The notes beneath the pieces are model-generated. The model saw only the letters and a program-made list of their open reading frames with translations, was not told the DNA's origin and did not search any database. The translations under genes and the position numbers were made by a program. A stretch of 8,496 nucleotides of DNA from Methanoregula sp. (GTDB lineage Archaea; Halobacteriota; Methanomicrobia; Methanomicrobiales; Methanospirillaceae). Below, piece after piece: positions 1 to 6,391 of the stretch; the stretch's first letter is position 1; each line of letters begins with the position of its first letter. The DNA lies in NCBI GenBank assembly GCA_030653335.1, contig JAURZP010000357.1:1-8496 (forward strand). The letters are read 5' to 3'.

Positions 1-1013
1 GTATAAAATACTGTATTAATCCCGTCATCAATATCCCACGGCCAGGTCGTCCCGGTCCATGGCCAATCAGACGTCCCCATGGCGCTTGCGAGTTGCGTGA
101 ATAAGGTTGCCTTGTCAGAGGGCAGTGCAGGATAGCCATGGGTCGACCAGTAACTGACTACCATTGCCGATGCCATGGGAGAACAGCCGTCATAGACTCC
201 ACTCACCTGTTTGAAAAGCGGGACACCATAAATATACCCGGAGGATCTCGTTGCCTGGATACTTTTGAGAAGGGAGGTGCGCTCTTTAGAATCCATGTCA
301 GAAATAAGAAGCCGCTGTTTGTCCCATTGCACCCTGATATCAGATTTTTTCTTTGCCTGCATTTTCCCGGTCACTTTTACCACGGCTCCTTCCTGATCTG
401 TGACGTCACTCCATGATTCTTTCACAACTTCATTGGTGTGTTCATCAACAAATACATCCGTTGCTTTAGTACCGTTCTGGTCAATCACGGAATATTTCCG
501 GTAATACGACAGACTTCCTAAATATACGGGTTTTGAACCGATGATGGTAAGTCCCTTTTGCGAAATATATTTCTCGACCGGTTCCTCATCTGCTGACTTT
601 ACATCGTTATAACCCGGCACTCTTCCTTTTGTTATCTCGAGGACCGGATAATTTCTCGTGGTTGCTGAAACCAGAATATACCCGTCATATTCCCCATCAA
701 TCATTACTTTGAAAACATACGCCGCTTCCTTGTCATTGAGATCATAGTATGTTTTTGCATGTTTCACCAGGGAGTCTTTCCATTCCATAAAATCCAGGGA
801 AGTGACCGCCAGGTCTTTTGCATTCAGGAGTGCAATCGATTCTGCTTCTTTTACATCAACAATCGTAACTTCATCGGACGGTTTTTGTGATGCACTCACC
901 GTACCGAATTGATTGCTGTTCTCACTTGCGTCCGCTGCACTCACAATCGGTACCATCGCCATCGCTGCCAGCAGCAACGTCAGCAATATGATTCCAATTT
1001 TCAGTTTTTTCAT
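1..1013 (-). CDS. Secreted C39-like cysteine peptidase, partial (C-terminus outside window)
   Basis: The minus-strand frame is open from the ATG at 1013 to the left edge, giving 337 codons without a stop. The first ~27 residues are a signal peptide (lysines, then a Leu/Ala-rich core ending in VSA). Residues ~50-200 look like the propeptide seen before secreted cysteine peptidases (an EAESIALLNAK segment, later DGEYDGYILVSA). After a polar linker comes GVPLFKQVSGVYDGCSPMAS, where Cys277 within DGCSPMASAMVVSYW matches the nucleophile region of C39-like/papain-fold peptidases. The catalytic His and Asp would lie beyond the window, so activity cannot be judged. An AGGAGGT ribosome binding site 8 nt upstream supports this start. 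It is divergent from the next gene. The protein probably acts outside the cell or at its surface on peptides; substrate unknown. Family assignment is moderately sure; a streptopain-like (C10) peptidase is an alternative. Confidence 0.72.
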   Translation of the reverse strand, partial: MKKLKIGIILLTLLLAAMAMVPIVSAADASENSNQFGTVSASQKPSDEVTIVDVKEAESIALLNAKDLAVTSLDFMEWKDSLVKHAKTYYDLNDKEAAYVFKVMIDGEYDGYILVSATTRNYPVLEITKGRVPGYNDVKSADEEPVEKYISQKGLTIIGSKPVYLGSLSYYRKYSVIDQNGTKATDVFVDEHTNEVVKESWSDVTDQEGAVVKVTGKMQAKKKSDIRVQWDKQRLLISDMDSKERTSLLKSIQATRSSGYIYGVPLFKQVSGVYDGCSPMASAMVVSYWSTHGYPALPSDKATLFTQLASAMGTSDWPWTGTTWPWDIDDGINTVFY

Positions 1014-1020
1014 TGTCCGT

Positions 1021-1073
1021 TACCTCCTTACATCTTTTTAGAAATCCCGTAGACATGATCCAGATTTTTTAGT
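1021..1073 (-). promoter_or_regulatory. Probable promoter and ribosome binding site of the C39-like peptidase gene
   Basis: On the minus strand an ACTAAAAAATC stretch (about 1063-1073) is a plausible TATA box. Transcription starting about 26 bp downstream would begin near 1042 and leave a leader of about 28 nt. That leader contains a strong AGGAGGT at 1023-1029. The ribosome binding site is clear; the TATA assignment is an inference. Confidence 0.45.
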
Positions 1074-1203
1074 GTGCAAGGAAGTTGGTTCATGCCAGCG
1101 GGCGGGACCGGGTCCAGCGAAGTTCGTCGCTTGCCAAACCCATCCATTCTTTTTTGGGACAACCCCCGGCTGTCCACGTTTTGGAATTTCAAAATGGGAG
1201 ATA

Positions 1204-1267
1204 TAACGATTCTAACGCAGCCATCTACCGGATTCCTGACCGGTAGACGATCGCGTTAGAAACGTTA
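1204..1267. promoter_or_regulatory. 64-bp nested palindrome with four TAACG units, upstream of the small secreted protein gene
   Basis: The arms pair symmetrically in three blocks. The outer block is TAACG (1204-1208) with CGTTA (1263-1267), followed by an A-A mismatch. Next TTCTAACGC (1210-1218) pairs with GCGTTAGAA (1253-1261). After equal 5-nt unpaired stretches on both sides, TCTACCGG (1224-1231) pairs with CCGGTAGA (1240-1247) around an 8-nt loop. TAACG occurs twice in each arm, 9 bp apart. The left end overlaps a TATA-like ATATAA (1201-1206) pointing to the gene at 1284. It could be an operator for a dimeric regulator or a hairpin in the mRNA leader. The pairing is seen directly; the role is inferred. 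Confidence 0.6.
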
Positions 1268-1283
1268 AGAGCCGGATATCGAA

Positions 1284-1745
1284 ATGGCAGACCGGTATAC
1301 TATGAACGTATCCGGAACCAGTATGGCAATCCTGATCTGCGCCCTTGTGCTCATATCGGGAGTTTCTGCAGAGAATGTTGACACTAATCACGGGTATTCG
1401 GTAACACCGGCCGGAAACCTGAACCTGCCTCCGGTTATGTTGCCCATGGCCGCCGGTACTATCTCCCAGGGAGAAACGGACTGGTATTCAGTCGTCGTTC
1501 CCTCAGGAACCGCATCGATAACCGCTGATCTCAACTGGGGATATGTCCCCGATTCGCTTACCCTCACGATCCTGGCACCTGACGCTACCCTTGGCCCTTT
1601 TTACGATATATCGGACGGGACAACGAACGGGAGGATCACGCTGATGGTCTCGCAAAACGGAGGGATTACCCCGGGAACGTGGAGATTCAAGGTGTATGGA
1701 GAGACGGTCCTGGGGATCCAGAGTTATAATTTTGTTACCTATTAA
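1284..1745 (+). CDS. Small secreted protein with a PPC-like beta-sandwich domain
   Basis: The product is 153 residues. A signal peptide covers about residues 8-29 (SGTSMAILICALVLISGVSA), with likely cleavage before Glu30. The mature part is rich in beta-strand and turn residues. The stretch from about residue 57 (AAGTISQGETDWYSVVVPSG) through the end (GTWRFKVYGE ... YNF) follows the layout of bacterial pre-peptidase C-terminal (PPC) domains: a GxIsxGExDWYsv opening, a central LxLTILaPD strand and a final GxWxFKVYG strand. No enzyme domain is attached, so it is probably a stand-alone extracellular or surface domain of unknown ligand. Met7 (position 1302) would give a more usual signal peptide than Met1; neither has a good ribosome binding site. 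The gene is 45 nt ahead of the winged-helix regulator and may be controlled through the palindrome just upstream. Domain call by pattern only. Confidence 0.7.
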   Translation: MADRYTMNVSGTSMAILICALVLISGVSAENVDTNHGYSVTPAGNLNLPPVMLPMAAGTISQGETDWYSVVVPSGTASITADLNWGYVPDSLTLTILAPDATLGPFYDISDGTTNGRITLMVSQNGGITPGTWRFKVYGETVLGIQSYNFVTY

Positions 1746-1753
1746 AACAAAAT

Positions 1754-1761
1754 CATAAATC
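1754..1761 (+). promoter_or_regulatory. Possible TATA box for the two-winged-helix regulator
   Basis: The gap between the two genes (1746-1790) opens with an AT-rich stretch containing CATAAATC. Its centre lies about 34 bp before the ATG at 1791, so transcription would start within about 8 nt of the start codon. No clear ribosome binding site is present, which fits a nearly leaderless transcript. Confidence 0.35.
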
Positions 1762-1790
1762 TAATTACCCGTCGAGAGAAAGATAGATTG

Positions 1791-2591
1791 ATGAGAGCTG
1801 GATTAGTGCGGTCAGCTGCACTATTAATTTTCATTTTTATTGGGATGGTCCCGATCGCTGCTGCAGGCATGGGCAGTTATAGCGTTGCTCCAATCTCTCC
1901 CGAGGATTTAGCCGGGACATCCCAGGATCCCGTGCCGATATCATTCTGGGATCTGACGCTGCGTGAGATGATGATTGCCCTTGCTCTCTCGTTCTGTCCG
2001 GTGCTCGTGTACCCGGTTGAGATCTTCTTCTTCATGAAGATGATATCGGTCCTCGGGTACCGGAAAGTCGAGCAGTACGCGGTCTCGTATAACCAGAACC
2101 GCCAGAAGATCTACGAGTTTATAACAGCAAACCCGGGCGTGAAGTTCAATGCACTGGAACGGCTGACCGGAATAAAAGAAGGGACCCTGAAATACCACCT
2201 CCTGGTTCTTGGGATGAAGAGGAAGATTATCTCCTTTGGCAGGGCGAGGTCCATGAGGTACTTTGAGAACAATGGCCGGTACAACGAGCTGGAAAAAAAG
2301 GTGTTTTTGCACCTCCAGAACCCGACAACCCGGAGGATCCTCGAAATCCTTGCCTCTTCCCCGGAAGTCTCCCGGAAGGAGATCGCAGAGATCGTGGGTA
2401 TTGCGGGTCCGTCGATCTCCTGGCATACGAAGCGGTTGTCCGGGGACGGGATTATCACCACCCGGAAGAACGGGAGGGCGGTCCGGTATACGCTCTGCCC
2501 CGCCGGGGTGAATATTTTCAAACGGCATTTCGGGCAGGATGCCGGGATGGTGTCCGGGAGCGCGGTTACGGAAGAGGAAATGGGGGATTGA
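1791..2591 (+). CDS. Membrane-anchored transcription regulator with two winged-helix domains
   Basis: The product has 266 residues from the ATG at 1791; an in-frame TTG directly before it is a less likely start. A signal-anchor covers about residues 6-26, a short outer segment of ~30 residues follows, and a second membrane helix spans about 58-83. The cytoplasmic remainder holds two winged-helix DNA-binding domains: about 103-160 (NALERLTGIKEGTLKYHLLVL, a helix-turn-helix with KYHL recognition helix) and about 170-240 (SRKEIAEIVGIAGPSISWHTK, recognition helix with SWHTKRL, then the wing NGRAVRYTL). This matches the archaeal family of predicted regulators with two HTH domains (COG3398-like), which join an outer sensor segment to DNA binding. 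It likely senses something at the membrane and controls nearby genes; the neighbouring secreted and membrane proteins are obvious candidates, but no target is shown by the sequence. Confidence 0.82.
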   Translation: MRAGLVRSAALLIFIFIGMVPIAAAGMGSYSVAPISPEDLAGTSQDPVPISFWDLTLREMMIALALSFCPVLVYPVEIFFFMKMISVLGYRKVEQYAVSYNQNRQKIYEFITANPGVKFNALERLTGIKEGTLKYHLLVLGMKRKIISFGRARSMRYFENNGRYNELEKKVFLHLQNPTTRRILEILASSPEVSRKEIAEIVGIAGPSISWHTKRLSGDGIITTRKNGRAVRYTLCPAGVNIFKRHFGQDAGMVSGSAVTEEEMGD

Positions 2592-2617
2592 GATTGCGCA
2601 GACCGTGTCTCTCGGAA

Positions 2618-2641
2618 TGGGAATTCTCCCAGTAATGGGAG
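2618..2641 (+). other. Two mutually exclusive small hairpins after the regulator gene
   Basis: Three short segments can pair in two ways. TGGGA (2618-2622) pairs with TCCCA (2627-2631) around ATTC. Alternatively CTCCCA (2626-2631) pairs with TGGGAG (2636-2641) around a GTAA loop, a GNRA-type tetraloop. No T-run follows. It lies in the 146-nt gap between the regulator and the small membrane protein and might influence read-through, but both stems are short. Confidence 0.3.
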
Positions 2642-2737
2642 TTACAGATTGTCCAGGCAGTGTCCGGGTAATCTGAAGTACGGTCTCAAATCGATGATAA
2701 GTCCGCTTGTGAAAATAACCGGTGAGGATTAGATACT

Positions 2738-2992
2738 ATGTACGAACCATCATGGCAGGATGTCGAGATTGTCGAGTATGCCGCTACCCTTATCCTGTGC
2801 GCTGCATGCCTTGTCCTAATCTATGTATTCGTTAACCGCAGTTGCGAAGCGATCTTCCTGACCGGGGATGACTGCGGGGTCGGGTATGGCTGGATCGGTC
2901 TTGCGGCGGGGATTTTTGTGATCGGGATGTTTTCGGCGTGGAAAGTGTACCGGCTGTTAAAGGAGAGGGAACGGTCCACGCAAACTGTATGA
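2738..2992 (+). CDS. Small two-helix membrane protein, unknown function
   Basis: The product has 84 residues and two hydrophobic helices, about 11-33 (IVEYAATLILCAACLVLIYV) and about 50-71 (GWIGLAAGIFVIGMFSAWKV). The charged tail KERER suggests that both ends lie inside the cell, which would place the loop with Cys36 and Cys46 outside, where they could form a disulfide. A GGTGAGG (2721-2727) about 10 nt before the ATG is a reasonable ribosome binding site. I do not recognise the family. It follows the two-winged-helix regulator on the same strand and could belong to the same membrane-linked unit, although the 146-nt gap leaves room for a separate promoter. Confidence 0.65.
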   Translation: MYEPSWQDVEIVEYAATLILCAACLVLIYVFVNRSCEAIFLTGDDCGVGYGWIGLAAGIFVIGMFSAWKVYRLLKERERSTQTV

Positions 2993-3148
2993 CCCGGTTT
3001 TAAAAAATCACTACGTTATTTCATGCAGGGAAATTATTAAGAAGAATTTCTCTCCGCCAGGATACCCCGAGAGCGAGTGGATACAACAGCACTTTTTTCC
3101 CGGAGTTGGGAGTCAAAAGAAAATCGCATCAATTTTTATCATATATTA

Positions 3149-3276
3149 CGGTGACTGGTGAGATTTTCCCCGGAAAGACAGAGTGCCTTGTCAGAATATA
3201 GGTTTATAGCCGGGGGTGGCCACTCTGGATTTTCTTATGGGACCGGGGTTGACGAATTTGGGTCACCAGTGCACCG
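3149..3276 (+). ncRNA. Candidate structured RNA or inverted-repeat element, three nested stems
   Basis: CGGTGACTGGTGA (3149-3161) pairs with 3263-3276 over 13 bp with one bulged G (3271). Inside it CCCCGG (3168-3173) pairs with CCGGGG (3243-3248). Inside that CAGAGTGCC (3179-3187) pairs with 3218-3227 over 9 bp with one bulged C (3220). The apical loop is 30 nt. All three stems are compatible with one hairpin of 128 nt. An AT-rich TTTATCATATATTA lies directly upstream. The strand is a guess based on this and on the downstream gene. The element could be a small RNA, a leader of the AbrB-family gene, or a miniature inverted-repeat element; I saw no target-site duplication at its ends. Confidence 0.4.
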
Positions 3277-3308
3277 GAATAGGTGTTGGCGGCGGGGAGA
3301 ATAAATCT

Positions 3309-3361
3309 ATGCACACTGTGTGAACCATTTCTTATGTGTGCATTAAGTCCTAAATGTGCAT
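3309..3361. repeat. Three copies of TGTGCAT/ATGCACA and a CACACTGTGTG palindrome before the AbrB-family gene
   Basis: TGTGCAT occurs at 3337-3343 and 3355-3361 and in reverse orientation at 3309-3315. The reverse copy overlaps CACACTGTGTG (3312-3322), a perfect 5+1+5 palindrome. Repeats of this density directly ahead of a DNA-binding protein gene suggest regulatory sites. They may be bound by the AbrB-family protein or another factor; that is inference. Confidence 0.4.
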
Positions 3362-3381
3362 ACTCCCAATTGGGAAGTATG
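3359..3381. promoter_or_regulatory. Probable operator: palindrome covering the start codon of the AbrB-family gene
   Basis: CATACT (3359-3364) is the exact reverse complement of AGTATG (3376-3381). Between them lies the perfect palindrome CCCAATTGGG (3365-3374) plus one extra A (3375). The result is a 23-bp symmetrical site with a single unpaired base, and its right arm contains the ATG. AbrB/MazE-type proteins are dimers that often repress their own genes by binding such sites. Autoregulation is therefore likely but inferred. Confidence 0.55.
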
Positions 3382-3567
3382 ATTCAGAAGGAAATTATCG
3401 TCAAGTCCAGGTTCCATTATGGTTCCAATTCTCTCGACCTCACAATCCCTTCCGAAGTCACCAAGACCATGAAAATAAATCCAGGCGATATCTTCCGGCT
3501 GATCGTCAAAGAAGAAAAGGGCAATCTTGTTTTGCAATACGAGCGGGTTTATTCAACGAAAGTGTGA
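3379..3567 (+). CDS. AbrB/SpoVT-family DNA-binding protein
   Basis: From the ATG at 3379 the product has 62 residues, the usual size of small archaeal AbrB-like proteins. The swapped-hairpin fold signature runs through most of it: an opening strand (KEIIVKSRF), then SLDLTIPSEVTKTMKINPGD (the typical tIPsevrkxlgixxGD pattern) and closing strands FRLIVKEEKGNLVLQYERV. Members bind DNA as dimers and act as repressors, transition-state regulators or antitoxins. No toxin gene (PIN, MazF-like) is adjacent on either side, so it is an orphan regulator here. Longer in-frame starts exist (GTG 3283, ATG 3334) but would add residues outside the domain, and the palindrome over 3359-3381 points to 3379 as the regulated start. 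The gene converges with the helicase gene. Confidence 0.8.
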   Translation: MIQKEIIVKSRFHYGSNSLDLTIPSEVTKTMKINPGDIFRLIVKEEKGNLVLQYERVYSTKV

Positions 3568-3583
3568 GAGGATTGACGCTCAA

Positions 3584-3601
3584 AAGGGGCAGGCGCCCCT
3601 T
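3584..3601. terminator. GC-rich hairpin between convergent genes
   Basis: AAGGGGC (3584-3590) pairs with GCCCCTT (3595-3601) around AGGC, a 7-bp stem. Read on the minus strand it is followed by a run of four T, so it could end helicase transcripts; read on the plus strand it lies 16 nt after the AbrB-family stop. It overlaps repeat copy A. Confidence 0.5.
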
Positions 3602-3614
3602 GCCGCGTGGGCTA
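3586..3614. repeat. Repeat copy A of a pair bracketing the helicase gene
   Basis: This 29-bp element begins GGGGCAG and ends CTTGCCGCGTGGGCTA. A related 28-bp element at 6392-6419 has the same order of blocks, with a variable centre and one G/A difference. Each copy lies downstream of a minus-strand gene. It may be a short dispersed genomic repeat used at gene ends. Confidence 0.5.
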
Positions 3615-3625
3615 AACCCCAGAAA

Positions 3626-3655
3626 TTTCTCTTAGAAAGATAAGATCTATTTTTT
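3626..3655 (+). terminator. Small hairpin and T-run, possible terminator of the AbrB-family gene
   Basis: TTTCT (3626-3630) pairs with AGAAA (3634-3638), and a run of six T (3650-3655) follows shortly after. Archaeal RNA polymerase stops at such T-runs on the coding strand. The stem is weak; the T-run is the better evidence. Confidence 0.35.
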
Positions 3656-3662
3656 CAATCCC

Positions 3663-6224
3663 TCAAATTTCCTCAATCGTAACATGCTCGTTAATTTCAT
3701 GTATGAAATCGCTTATCGCGGATTTTTGAGTGTACATAATAAGATCCTCTTTTGCCCGGGTTGCCGCGACATAAAATATACGCCGTTCTTCCTCCTCATG
3801 TTTTCTTGCCGGACCTTTGATGGCTGGTTCGTAAATATCTGGATCTTCTTTTTCGCATGGAAGACCATAGAGGCCTTTCACGACATCCAATATGATGACA
3901 ACGCGAGACTGAAGACCCTTACTCTGATGGACAGACATGAAATGGACGCGATGAGGGTTATTGGTCTCAACAGAAATAGGGACTTTTTTCGTCCGGGCAG
4001 ATTCCAACAACACTCCTTTTATCCCAACAGGATTGGTAATCCTGGCAAGGATGATAATATCTTCCGGTTTGTATCCTCTCGATAGATAATCCGCGACACA
4101 ATCTACACAGTGAGCAACAATATGTTCCTGATATGCTCTCCAATCCCAGGAATTCCGAGTGGAGGAATAGACTCTTACTTGGCGTTTTGCAGGATTGTGG
4201 GCAAAACTCTCTTTGCTGATCTGGGTATTGCCATTAAACCGGATAATTGCCGCACCCAAATCAACAATAGATGCACAGTTCCGATAATTGATGGTGAGAT
4301 CGGTCCGGGCGGGATGATCAAAATATTTCTCAAAATTTACAAAAAGATCCAGATTGGCTCCGGAAAATCCCATGATGCTCTGCCAGTCATCACCAACACA
4401 GAATAATTTGCACCCCTCATTTTTTTTCATTAGTTCTTTGATCAAATCATAGCGCTGAGTACTGATGTCCTGATATTCATCAATCAGGATATGATCGAAA
4501 GCATTCCTATAGAGGTTTTTCTTTGTCTGCAACTCCAGAACTGCGAGATTGATCATATCGAAAAAATCAATACAGTTCCTTATGCGCAAATCCGTTTCAT
4601 ATCGCTCATAGAGTTTCAATGCAATTGTCGCGAATGCGTGTTGTTTACGTGTCCAACTTTCCGTAGATAACCGTTTTTTAATATCGTCCGGAGTGAGATG
4701 GTACGTCTTAGCAATGAGAATAAACTGTGCCGCATTTTTCGACAAATCATTAACAGATTGTTTGCAGTCTTTCCAAACTTTATTGATGATTTCTTCGGGT
4801 GACAATTCTTGTATGGAGAATTTTCCGTCAGGATACTTTTTCATCAGTGTTTCGATGAGTTTTTCCTGAAATTTTTTTAGAAATGCTGGATTTTGAAATT
4901 CCCAATGATATGTTTCGATGAGAGAATTTTTTTTCTGGCGTGAGAACCCGGCTCGTTTACGATTCATGGAGTCGACATATTTTTTTGTTGCTTCCGGTCC
5001 GTTGAACCATGAGGGAACTTTCCCATTCTTATCAACAGCCCAGTGTTCTATGTATATGTCAAAGTCCGGCAAGAAAAAATCAGGTTTTGGGTCCCTGACT
5101 TTTCCCTGTGAATCGAGATAATTCATCCAGGTCGCGGGTGATTCATAGATACCACGGATTTCTCTTTGGTTAATTGTATGCGTGAGAAGGTAATTGAGGA
5201 TCGTCCGTTCAGCCTCGCTTTTTACTTTTATCCCATTCAATGCAGTGTAGGATAAATTCTGCATGTACCGAAAGTATTCCTCTTTCTTAGAGAAATCCAT
5301 ATCTTCTTTTATATGGAAATTGTCACCGAAATAAACAAGATAATTCAGGAGATTTTTCTGTAATTCCGGTGTAGATTTCATCTCGTTAAATATTTTTGAG
5401 ATATACTGCCGGTACTGACTATCAGAATTTTCCCCGTTAAACATTAGTTGTGGAGGATTAAGCGATGAACTTTCAAGAATTTCCTTACCCAATGCATGGA
5501 ATGTTTTGATTTTGACATCAAACCCGAATCTTTCCTGTAACCGGTGGCTCATATCGAGGGCGGCCTTTTTTTGAAATGCTAATGCAAGAATTCTTTCGGG
5601 TCGAATTGTGTCAGGTTTTCGCGATATGAGATAAGCAATCCTTGTAATGAGGGTTTCTGTTTTCCCGGAACCAGCCCCTGCAATAACGAGATTGTGCTTA
5701 TCATCGACAATAACTGCATTTTTCTGATTCGAATCGAGAGGATATGGAGATTTTCTGAATAATTCATCGTATTCGATCATCCGGTCTTTAACAAAATTCT
5801 CATTATACGTTGCTATGTATGTCTCGTACTGTCCAATGGTTTGTTGTGAGAGAACGAACAGATCCTGAACTTCTTGAGAGAATGATTCTTTATCTGAGGT
5901 AAGTATCACAATATTTCTTTGAAAGCTATCGCATTCATTCAAAAAATTGAATTTATCCATATACACAAGGTACGTTTTACTCCCTGTGATTTTCTGGCAC
6001 TCTTTTACCAGCTGTTGATATGAGATTTGAACATTGTTTTCTAATTCCTTGATCAGTCCTTTCTTTTTATATGCAAGTGTGGCGATTTGTTTTCTCGCAT
6101 GGAATACGATTACGATTCCAATGATGAAAGGAATGAGGAAGTAACCGATAGTTTTGGTATTCTGATGCCTGGTGATATGAGCCGAGATCTTTTCAAATTC
6201 CTGAACTTTTTCGGTGAGTGTCAT
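3663..6224 (-). CDS. Membrane-anchored SF1 helicase (UvrD/helicase IV-like) with nuclease-like insertion
   Basis: The product has 853 residues. A membrane helix at about 27-42 is followed by a coiled-coil-like, charged region to ~160. The superfamily 1A helicase core then shows all motifs: Q motif SNQKNAV (165-171), Walker A GAGSGKT (183-189), motif II DEYQD (582-586), motif III GDDWQSIMGFSG (611-622), NYRN (646-649), motif V VHQSKGLQS (765-773) and motif VI YVAATRAKE (818-826). It should therefore unwind or translocate on single-stranded DNA using ATP. Between motif Ia and II lies a ~290-residue insert containing KPDFFLPDFDIYIEHW (380-395) and, later, LIETYHWEF (435-443), a pattern resembling PD-(D/E)xK nucleases but with His instead of the usual Lys after E393. 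Homologues of helicase IV type carry similar inserts. It has its own TATA box and its base composition matches the dnd genes. A role in the Dnd system or in DNA defence is inference. Confidence 0.88.
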   Translation of the reverse strand: MTLTEKVQEFEKISAHITRHQNTKTIGYFLIPFIIGIVIVFHARKQIATLAYKKKGLIKELENNVQISYQQLVKECQKITGSKTYLVYMDKFNFLNECDSFQRNIVILTSDKESFSQEVQDLFVLSQQTIGQYETYIATYNENFVKDRMIEYDELFRKSPYPLDSNQKNAVIVDDKHNLVIAGAGSGKTETLITRIAYLISRKPDTIRPERILALAFQKKAALDMSHRLQERFGFDVKIKTFHALGKEILESSSLNPPQLMFNGENSDSQYRQYISKIFNEMKSTPELQKNLLNYLVYFGDNFHIKEDMDFSKKEEYFRYMQNLSYTALNGIKVKSEAERTILNYLLTHTINQREIRGIYESPATWMNYLDSQGKVRDPKPDFFLPDFDIYIEHWAVDKNGKVPSWFNGPEATKKYVDSMNRKRAGFSRQKKNSLIETYHWEFQNPAFLKKFQEKLIETLMKKYPDGKFSIQELSPEEIINKVWKDCKQSVNDLSKNAAQFILIAKTYHLTPDDIKKRLSTESWTRKQHAFATIALKLYERYETDLRIRNCIDFFDMINLAVLELQTKKNLYRNAFDHILIDEYQDISTQRYDLIKELMKKNEGCKLFCVGDDWQSIMGFSGANLDLFVNFEKYFDHPARTDLTINYRNCASIVDLGAAIIRFNGNTQISKESFAHNPAKRQVRVYSSTRNSWDWRAYQEHIVAHCVDCVADYLSRGYKPEDIIILARITNPVGIKGVLLESARTKKVPISVETNNPHRVHFMSVHQSKGLQSRVVIILDVVKGLYGLPCEKEDPDIYEPAIKGPARKHEEEERRIFYVAATRAKEDLIMYTQKSAISDFIHEINEHVTIEEI

Positions 6225-6249
6225 TGTTCCGCGAGATGGAAAAAGGAGT

Positions 6250-6257
6250 TATTTATA
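6250..6257 (-). promoter_or_regulatory. TATA box of the helicase gene, leaderless transcript likely
   Basis: On the minus strand TATAAATA is preceded by an A-rich CAAAAAATTC that could serve as BRE. Its centre is about 30 bp before the ATG at 6224, so transcription would start about 4 nt ahead of the start codon. The lack of a real ribosome binding site agrees with this. Confidence 0.6.
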
Positions 6258-6363
6258 GAATTTTTTGTAGCAACTGTATCGGACAGGTTCCTCGTACGAT
6301 TATAATTCATAATCTAATCCAAATGATATGAAACGTTTCCCTATGTTAAGAGAATCGAAATAA

Positions 6364-6384
6364 ATCAGAAGATGGGGATCTGAT
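6364..6384. other. Small hairpin between the helicase and the 149-aa gene
   Basis: ATCAGA (6364-6369) pairs with TCTGAT (6379-6384) around a 9-nt loop. It lies in the 203-nt gap between two minus-strand genes, upstream of the helicase promoter. No T-run follows closely. Function unknown. Confidence 0.25.
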
Positions 6385-6391
6385 GCTCATC

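Larger units (their letters stand above)
2993..3378. other. Gene-free region of 386 nt with candidate RNA structure and short repeats
   Basis: I see no convincing coding frame here. Positions 2993-3148 contain AT-rich stretches (a TTTTAAAAAATC near 3000 and a TTTTTATCATATATTA near 3134-3148) that could be promoter elements, but nothing else I can name. Positions 3149-3276 can fold into three nested stems. Positions 3309-3381 carry short repeats leading into the AbrB-family gene. These last two parts are listed separately. Confidence 0.5.

Noticed and set aside
138..416. Plus-strand open frame of 92 codons
   Set aside because: It lies opposite the peptidase gene, whose frame shows a signal peptide, ribosome binding site and family motif.
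1074..1259. Plus-strand open frame of 61 codons in the divergent intergenic region
   Set aside because: No ribosome binding site, low-complexity protein without recognisable features, and it runs through the 64-bp palindrome.
1941..2528. Long minus-strand frames opposite the regulator gene
   Set aside because: The plus-strand product has two clear winged-helix domains; the opposite frames are typical shadows in GC-rich coding DNA.
3205..3276. Possible tRNA gene in the GC-rich stretch
   Set aside because: No T-arm GGTTCGAATCC-like sequence, no anticodon arm and no acceptor pairing could be found.
3149..3276. Insertion with target-site duplication
   Set aside because: The bases on either side of the inverted arms do not form a direct repeat, so a mobile-element origin is not supported by this window alone.
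3283..3378. N-terminal extension of the AbrB-family protein from a GTG start
   Set aside because: It adds 32 residues outside the domain, including three cysteines with no pattern, and overlaps the repeat cluster and operator-like palindrome.
3684..4085. Plus-strand open frame of 133 codons
   Set aside because: It is antisense to the conserved C-terminal helicase motifs, which are unbroken on the minus strand.
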